DNA from: Hevea brasiliensis
Lineage: Eukaryota > Streptophyta > Magnoliopsida > Malpighiales > Euphorbiaceae
DNA length: 64,000 nt
Reading direction: 5' to 3'
Assembly: GCF_030052815.1 (NCBI RefSeq)
Contig: NC_079502.1
Location: 37,192,050-37,256,049 of the forward strand
The notes beneath the pieces are model-generated. The model saw only the letters and a list, made by a program, of their open reading frames with translations, was not told the DNA's origin and made no database searches. Shown piece by piece: positions 35,801 to 48,264 of the stretch (the first letter of the stretch is position 1; each line of letters starts with the position of its first letter). The translations under genes were made by a program, and so were the position numbers.

Positions 35801-36362
35801 GCCAAGTATGCCTCACACCCTTTCCTAATCATTTTTCTAGCCAGTGCAGCTGAAATGATGTTTGAAGGTAATAACTGCCTCTCCCCATGTATTACTACAT
35901 CACCATACTGAGGAAGACCAAAAGTGACTGTCTTCAGTCTACAGTCAATAATCACATGATGCCTGGCTAACCAATCCATGCCCAAGATAATATCATAATC
36001 TCTGAAGGGCATTTCAATTAAATCAGACAGAAAAGTGTGTCCTTGGGTCACCAAAGGACAATCCCTATATAATTTATTTACCTTGACCTCCTGGCCTAAT
36101 GGAGTAGTTACTAGCACATCATAATCCATTGGTACACACTAAATAGTAGTAGAACACATCACACTCACACTAACATACGAATGTGTGGAGCCAGGATAAA
36201 ATAACACACGTACATCTTGGTCAAGGATGGAGAAAATACCAGCTCCTACGTCTGATGTTTCAGCCTCCTCTCTCTGACGCATGGTATACACTCTGACTGG
36301 TGCACTACTGGATACTGGCTAGTTAACAGTGCTTTGACTTCCAGGAGTGTTACCAGTACCCC
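32881..36362 (-). pseudogene. D1 pol: protease, RT, RNase H, integrase and chromodomain-like tail
   Basis: Order on the minus strand is protease, RT, RNase H, integrase, the order of Ty3 elements. The protease active site reads LFYPGSTHSYV (Asp replaced by Tyr, near 36200). RT has [10 protein letters not shown] and a catalytic box FIEYILVYL instead of FIDDIL, so both key Asp are lost. RNase H has [13 protein letters not shown] and TDHKSLKYL. Integrase has [26 protein letters not shown] and SERV-like ERVIQ. The C-terminus has [19 protein letters not shown] and a chromodomain-like VKVLWNHHSSQKATWE. At least six stops or frameshifts occur (about 33490, 34058, 34540, 34997, 35440, 35780); several replace TGG or CAG. 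Targeting of chromatin by the tail is family knowledge. Confidence 0.92.
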
Positions 36363-39300
36363 TGTGACACCCCTTACCCGTGTACAGTATACCCGAGTAA
36401 GTAATGCCACACGGTGTACCGGCACACTCTAATATACCTTAATTAATTTATATCATGCTTTTTGGATATAATTTATGAAACATACTTTATTTAAGCCATT
36501 TAGCAAAATTTTTTATTTATTTGAGGTTCCGGAAATTTTATAGAAAATCCGGCGGAGCACCGGCTAAAAATGGAGAAAACAGTTCTTCGGAACCTGTTAA
36601 AAACACTTCCAATAACAAATTCATTCATTCTCAACTCCAATATCATCACTAAACTCAATATCAAGATCTCAACAATTTTTCAATTTGTGTCTCAACAACC
36701 TTTTCATTTCTAAAACATCCCTTTCTCAGGGTTCTCATATATAAACAACAATTAAATACTCAAATTACTTCCATACATAACCATAAATCTTTATTATTTA
36801 CATGAACCTCAAAATACATTACATAAATCCCAAATACATATGAGAAAATAAAAATTAATTACAAAATGACAAAATGACATCTAGTGTCCTACCAATGCAC
36901 TGTAGGTGACGAGGTGACACGGACACTTTGCAGAACTGCAGGATGGACTCACCCAGTCTGCGGTCTACTGGGCTCACGATCTGTATCTCCAGTACCTACG
37001 CGTGGCAAAAGCAACGCGCTAAGCAATAATGCTTAGTGGTGCAATAATAAAATAAAAGAAAATAGCAAGAAAACAAATATATAGTGAATGTGTATGATTT
37101 ATTTGTTTAGTATGGTTATATATACATTAATTCAGTAACTTTATTCACTTTCATTCATTTGGTTGCCCAAGTAACCTACACTAGACGACTGGACTGGATA
37201 ACGGGTAAACTGGCACTGGGTATCTAGTACCTCGGGCCGTCACACCATCGGTCACATATGCATCTCTCGGTGTGCAACAGAACAGCTACCAAGCTGTAAA
37301 TAATTTCAGGCACAAGGCCAAATCTCAATGCAAAGTCAGAATGACTAAAAGCCATGAAATCACAGAACGACATATTGCCATGAGCAGTATTGCTAACTGA
37401 ACCCTATTGGCATGCCAAACTATCCAAACCAATCTTGTTAGGTATACTAGGGCATTTGAAACTTTTAAATTCTTCAATTTGTGCATTTCAAGTTTTGGTG
37501 TCACTATTCACCTCATTGGTCAACAAAAATGTTGACTTTTGGATAGAAAATAGGTGTATTAGTTTTAACACCCCAAACATACCACATTTTGTATTTAAAA
37601 CTTGTTGTAATTGATTGCCGTTTCCATTTCTAACTTAAAACCAAGAGGGCAGAAAATTTCAGTTTTGGAGCCTAAGTTTACTGCTCCATTACACACTGTT
37701 ACAGTGGAAATTTGAAGAAATGGCAAACATGAAAGTTGTTCCTTATTTTGTCTAGTGTTATTTTCTTTTTTGAAACACTCCATTTGGAGTTTTGTAGCTC
37801 CAGATATGGCCCAAAAACCCAAGCTGGCCGGATTGCCAATCTGCAGAAATTACCATATCTACAGTAACATGAACAGTAACTGCCACTGCCATTTGGGTTA
37901 GGTTCTGGCCATAATTTGGGGTAGGTTTCTTCATGAAAGTTGTTTTTCTATGTCTTAACTTGTTGCTGTAAAAATGTCAGGTCAATTGACCAAATCTACA
38001 GTGAGTTATGGCCAAATGAACAGTTACTGTTCATTTGGTCAATTCTGCAGGGGCTGTTGCAGTGTGTCCGGATTGGGGCCAAGTTTTGGTCCTCTTGCTT
38101 TGGTCTTTTGGGCATGGTTTCTTCAGAAAAAATGTTCCATTATAAGCCTAGTTTCATGTCCAATTGGCCAAAAATTAATTGGACCTACACAGCCAAAGTT
38201 ATGGCTGTGCAAGTGGACTGAAATTTCAGTCACTCTGCTGCACTAAGAAGGCAGCCTACACATTCACTTGGCTATACTATTTTTCAGTCCAATTCATGGT
38301 CAACATACCTAAAATGGTCACTAATTGACCCTTATAATGTTCTTTCACAATTTCATAAGCTAAATCCAAGTTTCACTTCTCAAAACCCTAATGTCCAATT
38401 TAAATTACCCATAAACCTCAATTAGCACACTAATTCAACATCCATGCATATTCATACCTTAAACATCATTTCTATCAATTCTAAATTCTTTAAAAAAATC
38501 AACCACATCCTTCCTTAGGGCTGCCAAAAATTGAAGATGCCCTAACATATATAATTTACTTCAAATTCTTACAATTTCTTAACTTAAAATGATGCTCTAA
38601 CAAGGATTAAAGGAGTGAGAGTGAAAGGATAGCACTAACCTCACTTTAACCTCTTGTAGGGCAGATTTCTTCAAGCTAAAACTTCACTTTCCTTCTTCTT
38701 CTTGGCTGCCAAAAGCTTCCCCAAGTGATATGGTCAAGGTTTAATGAAAGGGGTTAGGGTTTAGTGGTGTAACAAGGTAGGAAATTAAGCTTGCTTGATT
38801 CAACATCAATGGAGGGAGGAAGAAGAGAAACTCACGTTTTTGGCTGAAGAGAAGGCAGCTGGTTTTTGGTCTTCCTTGGTCTTTATTTAGCTCTTTTATT
38901 AGTTAGTCAAATGGTTACTTAATGGTGATTGGTTGGCAATTTTAAATGACATCATCAAGATGTCATAAATGAGCTTTTCTTTGATTTTTCTTTTCTTTTC
39001 ATCACTACTCAATTTCAATTTAATTTCTAGTAATGTTTATTCATATTTTATGTCATATTAATTATTTACTCAACTGGACAAGTCGGCCAAAAATCACCTC
39101 TGAAGGCGAAATGACCAAAATGCCCTCCGTTTGGCTTAACGGGTCAAAATTGTCTGTACCGATTGAAAAATTTTTCTAGGTATTTTCTTGGGATTCTAAT
39201 GCCATGGGAACCTCAATAACCCTTCTCTGGAGTCCCAAAAATTATTTTATAATTTTTCCCCCGGGTCTAGGGCTCCTCGTTGCGAGAATCGCAACTTCTC

Positions 39301-39508
39301 TCTGGTTACCCATCGCTAGGGCACCGGCTCTTTTAACTTGGTTGTATTTTATTTCAAAAATTTTTACTAAATTTTTCTTATTAATATTTGAGTTAATTAT
39401 GATTCCCGACTTTAGTTTAAATATTTTTCCGGACGTTCTAGCTGTCCGGACCGACACCGGTCACCGGAACAGTAGAATGTACGGAGTTGGTACAGGGAGG
39501 GTGTTACA
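36363..39508 (-). repeat. 3' LTR of element B (3146 bp)
   Basis: TGTGACACCCC at the left and GGGTGTTACA at the right. It contains the double hairpin (36998-37036), the palindrome TTGGCATGCCAA (37407-37418) and a donor-like GTGAG|GTTAGTGC (first intron base 38639, 869 bp from the LTR 5' end). Frames at 37390-38246 and 39204 (plus) are antisense chance frames. No gene seen. Confidence 0.95.
36998..37036 (-). other. Conserved LTR double hairpin, B 3' LTR copy
   Basis: On the minus strand: CTAAGCA-TTAT-TGCTTAG then GCGCGTTGC-TTTT-GCCACGCGT. CACCACT precedes and GTAGGTACTG follows. 635 bp from the LTR 3' end. Confidence 0.6.
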
Positions 39509-39522
39509 ACTCTTCCCCTCTA
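39509..39522 (-). other. Polypurine tract of element B
   Basis: On the minus strand AGAGGGGAAGAG ends two bases before TGTAACACCC of the 3' LTR. Confidence 0.78.
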
Positions 39523-40223
39523 ATTTAAATTTCGTCCTCGAAATTTACCTGATGCAAACAGTTGAGGGAACTGTTGCCTCATCGTCTCTTCACTTTCCCA
39601 AGTTGCCTCCTCGGTGTTGTGGTGCCTCCAAAGCACTTTTACCAGTGGAATCTGCTTGTTCCTCAACTCTTTTACTTCCCAAGCTAGGATTCGTACAGGT
39701 TCTTCTTCATATGTCAAATCCGGCTGTATTTCAATTTCTTCTCTGGAAATGACATGTGAAGGATCTGAGCGGTATCTTCTGAGCATAGACACGTGGAACA
39801 CATTGTGGATCTTGTCCAGCTCTGGTGGTAAAGCTAGCCTATAGGCCACTGGACCCACACGTTCAATGACTTCATATGGGCCAATGAACCTAGGGCTCAA
39901 CTTACCTTTTCTTCCAAACCTCAACACTTTCTTCCATGGTACACCTTGAGGAACACTTTGTCGCCAACCACATATTCTATTTCTTTTCTCTTCAGGTCGA
40001 CATAAGATTTCTGTCTGTCCGAGGCAACCTTCAGGTTGGCTTTGATTAGTTTCACTTTCTCCTCAGTCTGTTTCACCAGGTCTAGCCCTACCAGTTTGTC
40101 TTCGCCCAATTCAGTCCAGCACACAGGAGTTCTATATTTTCTCCCATACAGTGCTTCATATGGGGCCATTTGTATGCTAGCTTGGTAGCTATTGCTGTAT
40201 GCAAACTCCGCCAGTGGGAGGTA
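39520..40223 (-). pseudogene. Element B integrase C-terminus and chromodomain-like tail
   Basis: Continuation of B's integrase after solo LTR A3. YLPLAEFAYSNSYQ, YEALYGRK and GDKVFLK are typical Ty3 integrase C-terminal blocks. A frameshift near 39925 separates this from the last frame (39927-39520) with [22 protein letters not shown] and a chromodomain-like [16 protein letters not shown]. The tail would recognise chromatin at integration in chromoviruses; that is family knowledge. The reading ends at 39520, immediately before the purine tract, so the polyprotein stop abuts the LTR. Confidence 0.9.
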
Positions 40224-43200
40224 TGTCACACCCTACCCCTCTGTAAGGCATAACATGATCCCGTAGTATACCTAATGAATTATCAACTCCGTCTACTGAT
40301 AACCCATTAAATATACTACAAGGGATTTTAAAAAGCTTTTCTTACTTCTTTTACAGTGGTGAGCACTATTTACAGGTATTAAAAACTTTGGTGATCTTAA
40401 GTGAAACAACTAACTCATTTGATTTATTTGGAATTTCTGTAAAAATTTTGGCAGAGTGCCATCTGTATTTTGGACAAAACAGTTCTTCGGAAAACCTGTA
40501 AAAAACACTTCAATAATGTTCCAAATCTCAACTCCAATACATTTCTCAACACAACAATTTATCAACTCAATTCCATGGAAATTTTTCAAAGTCTGAGATA
40601 AGGAAATATAATACAGCTTTTACAAGTCAAAACAGCTCATAATTATTTTACAACTTCAAGGTACAATTTGAATTTACAACTGCTCAAAACCAAAAACAAA
40701 ATATACATACAGTGTCATACATTACAGTACAAAATGCAAAATACTGGTATACTCATTATACCCGAAAATCTCTCGCTAGCGGTATTAGCAGCCTAGTCTG
40801 CTGCCCTATCTGTCTGTCTACCTGCGACAGCAATAAAAAGCTATCGCTGAGACAATGTCTCAGTGGTGCACAACATTAACCAAATACAAATTTAAATCAC
40901 AATTCATAATTCAAATAAATGATGGATACGTAAAACCATAATTAAATTCAAGACAATAAATGTCATAAAGAATTTAACACAATCTCACATTAAATCTCAG
41001 TAATCGAAACATAGTTAAATTCAAAAGACAGTGAATGTCAATAAGAATTTAAACTCCATTTCACAAATTATCAAATCGCATAATAACACAATTTAGTCAA
41101 ATAATTTAATAATACAGTGTTGCCAATTCATTCACAATTTAAGCCATGACACAAGTTTCCGATCAATGCCGCGTTGTACACCACGACAAAGCAATCACAA
41201 CCCCACTAATCGAAATCAATGAGGAAGGGAGCTAGCTATATAATGAGTACTCATTCGATCACCTCAACTGGTAAACCAGAGAGGGAAAAATAAACGATCA
41301 CGACTCCATAAATGGAGAAGGAAATAAACAATCACAACCCCATAAATGGAGAAGGAATGATACGATACTGTCATGCTAAGTGTGAACACAAAATCAATTC
41401 CAAACATTTTATTCAAATGATTCGTGAGAATCCAATAAATTTCCCAAGTCATAATTTCATTCACAAAATGGCAACACAATTCATAATTAACTTCAATTTT
41501 CACAAATCACACTAAATCGATTTTTCCACAATTTCAAACCATTTACAATGCTTTTTAAGCAATGAGAATCCATCAATATCATTCAAACAATTTCTCACAG
41601 TTTCAAATCATTTACAATGCTTTTCAAGCAATAAATATCCATTCAAACACATTTCCACAATTTAAAACAATAATGTACAAATAGTCAATATTTATTTCAA
41701 TTGAAAAATTCAAAAGAAATAGTTGTTGTGCACAAACCTCTGATATTTGTCTCCTGGTCTTGATTCAGTATTTCTTTCCCTTTTGCTGAGTCCTTGTTAA
41801 CTGAGAAACACAATTTGAAGTGTTTCAGTGCTAAATTAATTTGCCTCTAACGATAATGTTCGATAAACAATTCACTGAATACTTTTATTTACCTAATCAC
41901 CTAATATACCGACCCTCGATGCGTTTTAGGTAAATTAGGTCCTAGTGTCAATAATATGTCACATTCGATAGGGTTTTAGGTTTGGTACGTGTTACCAAAC
42001 TCAATTCTATGTATATTGTGTTTTCTTGCATTTTATTGCAAATTGCTGGATTTCGGGATACTAGTTTGACCTAGCCGGACGATCTAGTTCCCTCGGTTTT
42101 CGGGTTTCGATCAAAACTACAAACTTGTAGATCTATGTCTTATGGACCACGGTGCAAAATTTTAGGTCAATCCGAGTTAAGTAGACCAAGTTATGGTCAT
42201 TATACTATTTCTGGTCAATTGGTATCAAATTAGGTCAATTTTAGGTCAATTTGGTCAACTTTGGTTCGGCCAGTTTTTGGACCCGAACTTGTGCAAGCTT
42301 TTTGACTTGCTTATGGTCATTTCTGGGCTTTGGTATCTTCATAAGACTTGTAGGTATGGGTCTTAACTATTCATGGTTAAAATTTCAGGTCAATTGGACC
42401 TGTTTTAAGTGAGTTATGGCCTATACACTCACTGCTGCCCAATTGGTCATTTTTCAGGTCCTAATTGCAACTAATCCGAATTGGTCATTTTCTTAGGTCA
42501 CCTTGCAAGCAGAATTTTGGTAGGTTTTCTCAATGAAAGTTGGCACATTTTGTGCCTAGTTTCACCTCCAATTGGTCTCATACCAATTGAGGTTACACAT
42601 TTAAACTTATTGGTCTATTTGAACACTGCCCTCTATATGCCTTTCAAACCCCAATTCAAACACACATTTAACTTGCTCTACTTTAAATCCCCATACCTAA
42701 TTCTGATTTTATACCATTCCATATTCATTTATCACTTCTTTCTATGGTCAATTTGGACAGAATACAAATATTTTCAATACATCAAATACAACCCTAAACC
42801 ACAAAGTCCAAATTTAGCAATATATGTACATAAATACACCTAATCATTACATATAATTTCCACTACTAATTTACATACACATTCATCAATTCTTCTATGT
42901 CAACATTCTGCCAACACTTCCATGAATATATACATTTATTCAAGTGTCCCCAAGCTGCCGAAAATCTTCTTCAACACCAAATTGTCCTACAATTCATCAA
43001 TTCCCATCCAAGTGCCAAAATCACCATATAAATATGAAGTAATTCACTAGGTTTATTAAATCATCATAACTAACATAATTCTCATCAAATATATGTACAA
43101 TTACTTCATCAATACATGATTACATGGCTGCCCAAAAATGGATATCTCAATACTCTTCAAACTTAAAAATTTCCTTCATAAAACCAACACCCATAACATG

Positions 43201-44126
43201 TATACAAAGTTTATCAAAGAAATCTTCAAAAATGCTAACTTACCTTATGGTTGGAGCTTGTTAAACCTTGCTTAAACTTCTTAAATTTGGTATCAAACTC
43301 TTCCTTGTGATGTGTAGACAAACTTTAATCAAGAACCCTAGGTGATTGGAGTTGAAATGGAGGAGTGCATGGAGCTTGATTGAAAAATGGCCATGGAGGA
43401 TTTTGGGGAGTTTTTCATTCACGGAAAATGGAGGTTTCAATGTTGAAGATGATCTTTTAGTGGAGCAATCTGCCCACTTATGCTTATTTTTAATTCATTT
43501 TATGATTCTTAGTGGTCCACTTACTTTAAATCATATAATATGTTGAATTTCCACTTATTCCACATTAAACCCTTCATTTTTGCTATTTACTTTAGGTACC
43601 ACTAAACTAATTTTTCATTTTAATTTCTAAGTGTAATATTATTTATTTTTAATGGAAATTTAGGTCAAAAGACAATTCGGGATGTCAAATGACCATAATG
43701 CCCCTGTTCGGGTTGCATTCCCGATTTTTCGGTAGCACCGGGTTTTGTCTATTTTTCGATTTCTCACTTTTCTTTGTACTAATTATTTAATTTTTCTTTG
43801 ATATTTCTAATGATATTTATTCTTCAACAAGGGTCTATTTAAGTCCTAAAAATGTTTTCCAGGGTTCCCCACAGTCCAGGGCTAGCCAACGGTCCACTGT
43901 AGCTTCCCGATCTTGATCACCCATCGTTAGGTTTCCCGGCTCGTTTAACTTGATCACATTTCTTTGCTATTATTTTTCCTTTGTTTTTCTTGTATTTTCT
44001 TTTCTTGTATTTCATTATTTTATGTCTCCTCACTCATATTGAAGTGTAGTTCTAGGCATCCTAACTGTCCGGACAGCACTGGTCACCGGAGCAGTAGAAC
44101 GCACTACCGAACTTAGGGGTGTTACA
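40224..44126 (-). repeat. Solo family A LTR A3 (3903 bp), TSD AGGTA
   Basis: TGTCACACCC at the left and GGGGTGTTACA at the right, flanked by AGGTA (40219-40223 and 44127-44131). It splits B's integrase. It is the only uninterrupted full-length family A LTR in the window and so the best reference for A1, A2 and A4-A6. Double hairpin at 40824-40863; donor-like ATAAG|GTAAGTTAG with first intron base 43243 (883 bp from the 5' end); TATA-like CATAAAATG near 43500 (minus). No gene; plus frames at 41312, 42481 and 43346 are chance. Confidence 0.95.
40824..40863 (-). other. Conserved LTR double hairpin, A3 copy
   Basis: On the minus strand: CTGAGACA-T-TGTCTCAG, then GCGATAGC ... GCTGTCGC (eight pairs with one G-U). 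CACCACT precedes and GTAGAC follows. 600 bp from the LTR 3' end. Confidence 0.62.
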
Positions 44127-44188
44127 AGGTATCTATCCCAACTTCCCTCAAACTCAATGACACAACTCCTCAGCATATCCTCAAGGAC

Positions 44189-44263
44189 CTGACATATTTT
44201 TCATGTTATTGTTATCATTTCAGTTCAATATGTGTATTTATCTAATTGGTTTCAATTGTTTAC
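44189..44263 (-). other. 75-nt GT-AG intron-like insertion in B integrase
   Basis: On the coding (minus) strand the text is ATCCAG|GTAAAC ... ATGTCAG|GTCCTT. Removing the 75 nt joins VIQ to [17 protein letters not shown] in frame, exactly as in D1, which lacks the insert. Left in, it gives a TGA after four codons. CAGGT occurs at both borders, so it can equally be described as a 70-bp insertion with a 5-bp target duplication that made both splice sites. It is very AT-rich but has no clear pyrimidine tract. Confidence 0.6.
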
Positions 44264-47200
44264 CTGGATTACTCTTTCAGATTGCCCATCCGTCTGAGGA
44301 TGGAAAGCTGTGCTGAAATGGAGTTGTGTACCCAAGGACTCATGCAACTTCTTCCAAAATCTTGATGTAAACCTTGGGTCTCTATCAGATATGATGGAAA
44401 GTGGGATTCCATGCAGTCTAACTATCTCACTGATATACAATTCTGCTAACTTCTCCAGTGAGTAGTCAGTCCTAACTGGCAGAAAGTGTGCTGACTTGGT
44501 CAATCTATCCACTATTACCCATGCTGCATCATGTTTCTTCCGGGTGAGAGGTAGACCACTTACAAAATCCATGGTAACCCGATCCCATTTCCATTCAGGT
44601 ATGCGTATAGGCTGTAGCAAACCCGATGGAACTTGATGTTCTGCCTTGACTTGCTGACATGTCAAGCATTTAGTTACATAGTCAGCTATGTCTTTCTTCA
44701 TACCAGGCCACCAATACTGAAGCTTCATATCAGGGTACATCTTTGTACTTCCTGGGTGCATAGCATATACACTGGTGTGTGCCTCTTTTAGAATACTGGC
44801 CTTCAATTCCCCATTATCTGGTACACACAGTCTTCCCTTGTAATACAGACACCCATCTACTTTCACCTCATAGTCAGTTGCTTTTTCTTCTGAGATTTTG
44901 CTCATAACAGCCCTTGGCTTCTCATCTGCCTTTTGCTCATCTAAAATCTGTTGTAGCAGGTTTGGCCTCGCTTGCAACTCAGCCAAAATAGCTCCATCTC
45001 GAACCAAAGATAGACGGGCATTCAATGATCTCAAGGCTGTCATGGATTTTCTGCTCAAAGCATCTGCAACTACATTTGCCTTCCCAGGATGGTAGTCAAT
45101 TACACAGTCATAATCCTTCAGGAACTCAATCCATCGCCTCTGTCTAAGGTTGAGCTCCTTTTGGGTTGGCAAATATTTCAGGCTTTTGTGGTCTGTGTAA
45201 ATGTAGCACTTTTCACCATACAAGTAATGCCTCCATATCTTCAGTGCGAAGATAATTGCTGCAAGTTCTAGATCATGGGTAGGGTAGTTCTGTTCATGTG
45301 GTCTTAGCTGTCTGGAAGCATAAGCGACCACCTTCCCCTCTTGCATCAATACACACCCTAACCCATTATGAGAGGCATCACTGTAGACCACGAAGTCCTT
45401 TCCTGACACTTTGTGTGCTGCTGGTGCCTCTGTCAACATAGCCTTCAACTTCTCAAAACTGGTATGACACTTGTCATTCCAGTCAAATCTGACATTCTTG
45501 TGTAACAACTTGGTCATTGGAGCAGCTATTAAGGAAAATCCCTTTACAAATCTTCTGTAATACCCAGCTAGCCCCAAGAAGCTTCTGACCTCAGTTGTGT
45601 TTCTGGGAGGCTTCCATTCCATCACTGCTTCTATTTTCTTGGGATCCACCCTAATCCCATTAGCTGACACTATGTGTCCAAGGAATGCAATCTCATTCAA
45701 CCAAAAGTCACACTTGAACAACTTAGCATACAGCTTCTTTTCTCTCAGGGTTTGCAGAATAATCCTCAAATGCTCATCATGTTCTTCCCTGGTCTTGGAA
45801 TACACCAAAATATCCTCAATAAAGACCACTACTAACCGATCTAAGTGTGGATGGAAGATACGGTTCATAAGGTCCATGAATGCCGCTGGTGCATTTGTTA
45901 GGCCAAAGGGCATCACTAGAAACTCATAATGCCCATATCGGGTCCTGAATGCAGTCTTTGGCACATCTGCATCCTTCACCCTCAACTGATGATTCCCTGA
46001 TCTGAGATCAATCTTAGAAAATACTCCTGCTCCCTTCAACTGATCAAACAGATCATCAATTCTAGGCAACGGATATTTGTTCTTCACCGTCACTTTATTC
46101 AACTGCCGGTAATCAATGCATAGCCTCAAAGTCCCATCCTTCTTTTTCACAAACAGCACTGGAGCTCCCCATGGTGACACACTGGGGCGTATGAACCCCT
46201 TATCAAGCAACTCTTGCAACTGAGTTTTCAACTCCCTCAATTCAGTGGGTGCCATCCTATAAGGAGCAATGGAAATGGGTGTTGTACCCGACAGTGTCTC
46301 AATAGCAAATTTGACTTCCCTTTCTGGTGGCAAACCAAGCAACTCTTCATGAAATACCTCTGGGAAGTCTCTTACTGTAGGTATGTCACTCAGGTTTGGC
46401 TTAGCCTGCCTAGTATCCACCACATGTGCTAGGTAGGCTTCACAGCCTTTTCTCATCATTCTTCTTGCAACTGTGGCTGAGATGACATTGGACAAGAAAT
46501 CTGTCCTTTCCCCCACAACTGTGATCTCATTACCCTCTGAAGTTTTTAGAGAAATTCTCTTCAATTTGCAATCAACTATTGCCTGATGACGTGATAACCA
46601 GTCCATTCCCAAAATCACGTCAAACTCGTGGAAGGGCAACTCAATCAGGTCTGCCAAGAATTCATATCCCTGAATCCTTAACAGGCAACCCTTGTATACC
46701 TTGTTCACCACTACACTGTGACCCAATGGATTAGTGACCAGAATGTCTTGGTCACTCTCCCCTATTAGTATCCCCCTTTCTACGGGTAAGTTGATGCAAA
46801 TGTAGGAATGAGTGGATCCTGGATCCACCAATGCATGCACAGGTGTAGTGTAGAGGAAGAACGTACCCCTGATGACGTCCGGGGCATCTTGCTCCTCCTG
46901 AGCTCTCAGGGCATAATTCCTGGCAGGTGGTCTGTTATCTGGCCTCTCTGCTGGCTCGGATGCAGGCCTCTGTGATGGTCCCACTGCGTCAGATCTGCCA
47001 GATTTTCTACCTCTCTGTGGTGCAGGAGCAGGTCTTTCTGCTTGTGTTGGAGCAGCTGTAGTAGTTCTGCGTGGACAGTTCCTCAGCTGATGCTCTGTTG
47101 ACCCACACCTCAAGCAGGCACCAGTCACTCTCCAACACTCCCCCTTATGCCATTTCTGACAGTGTGGACACGCAGAAGATGCTGGGGCTGGTCCCCTGAA

Positions 47201-47665
47201 CCCCATCCCTGGAGAGCTGCCCACTGATGGTGTGGACTGACCTCTCCTAGGGGTGAACTGTGGCCTGGGCCCCTGAGACTGACCCTGACCCTGTGGCTGA
47301 GCTGAACTCTGTGCAGGAGGACCCTTGAACTTCTTCCCAAATGCAGGAGCTGAACTAGACTGACCCGGGCCCCTCTTCTGCTGTCTATCCCTTCTGGTCT
47401 GCTCACTGATTCTCACTTTTTCCACCTTTATTGCAGCTTCCACTAACTTGGTAAATTCTGTGATTCCCAAGGCAGTGAGCTGGATCTTGATGTTGTCATT
47501 TAGTCCCTCTTCAAATCTCTTGCACCTTTCAGCTTCATTAGGGACTATCTCCCTTCCATAGCGGCTTAATCGAACAAATTCCTTCTCATATTCGGCCACT
47601 GACAGCTGTCTCTGCCTCAGGTTAATAAACTCTCTTCTTCTCTCTTCCAGGTATACAGTACCCAC
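44252..47665 (-). pseudogene. Element B gag-pol, 1137-codon open frame (gag C-part, protease, RT, RNase H, integrase)
   Basis: Domains in order: Gag part (1-80); basic Q/G/P-rich linker; CCHC knuckle C184-X2-C-X4-H-X4-C197; protease DPGSTHSYI with Asp281; RT about 470-670 with IDLRSG Asp553 and catalytic box FIED at 615-618 where FIDD is expected; RNase H with Asp763, Glu800, Asp825 and Asp868; integrase zinc site H963-X6-H970-X29-C1000-X2-C1003 and catalytic Asp1033, Asp1094 and Glu1130 (spacing 35). The frame ends four residues after that Glu because of the 75-nt intron-like insert at 44189-44263. Gag and pol are in one frame, as in other chromoviruses. RT may be inactive because of the Asp-to-Glu change. 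The true N-terminus lies upstream (48140) but is separated by stops. Confidence 0.95.
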
Positions 47666-48140
47666 ATATTTCTTCTTGAATTCAGAGAGAAAGAAGTCCC
47701 AAATTCTGACTTAGCTGCACTTCACTAGACACAGTGTCCCACCACTCATATGCATCGTCTTGCAGCAAAGATATGGCAGCTTCCAGGTTTTGCTCTGAAG
47801 TGCAGTGGAGTTGTTTTAGGACTCTGCCTATTCTGTTCAACCAATTCTACCGCAATGAGTCATCTTCTCTCTTGCCATAGAAGTCCACACTCCAAACTTT
47901 CTTAGTCTTTCAGTGTGATTTATCTTTGTGGAGTGGTGGTGGTGGTGGTGGTGGTGCTGGCATTACCCCGGCCATTTGTCTAAAGAAGTTGGCTATTTGC
48001 TGAAACATGGCCTGTGGAGGCTGAGCAGGTTCTGCTTGAGCTAGCGGAGCAGATTCTCTCATGCCCCCAGTCTCAGCTGCTGTAGGTGGAGCATGACTCT
48101 CCACTTCCTCCTCAACGGCTCTCTGAGATGAAGGGTCCAT
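47666..48140 (-). pseudogene. Element B gag N-terminus, broken
   Basis: The ATG at 48140-48138 starts MDPSSQRAVEEEVESH with a Pro run (MPAPPPPPPPL) encoded by a GGT-repeat on the plus strand, then MFQQIANFFRQMAG-like helix. A TGA near 47911 and a TAG near 47853 interrupt it, and a frameshift near 47705 precedes the long open frame. Between them DAYEWWDTVSSEVQ, the conserved Ty3 Gag block, is readable. I chose this ATG because it starts the recognisable gag leader and lies three bases after a strong splice-acceptor-like site. Confidence 0.85.
47933..47956. repeat. GGT trinucleotide microsatellite (gag poly-Pro)
   Basis: About eight GGT units; on the coding strand they give the run of prolines in B gag. 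Confidence 0.9.
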
Positions 48141-48247
48141 ATCCTATTCAAAATAAGAAAGATAAACAGATCTGCGTTAATGTCACCTCGACTCTTACAA
48201 ATGCAATGCATGGTATGGACTCAATCTAGGCCCAGAACGCCTAACCG

Positions 48248-48259
48248 TGCTCGATACCA
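48248..48259 (-). other. Primer-binding site of element B
   Basis: On the minus strand TGGTATCGAGCA begins five bases inside the 5' LTR border, an iMet-like site with one or two differences from TGGTATCAGAGC. Confidence 0.85.
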
Positions 48260-48264
48260 CTAAA

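Noticed and set aside
32881..36362. Endogenous pararetrovirus (caulimovirid) insertion
   Set aside because: Integrase, LTRs, purine tract and Ty3 domain order are present, and there is no movement or coat protein sequence.
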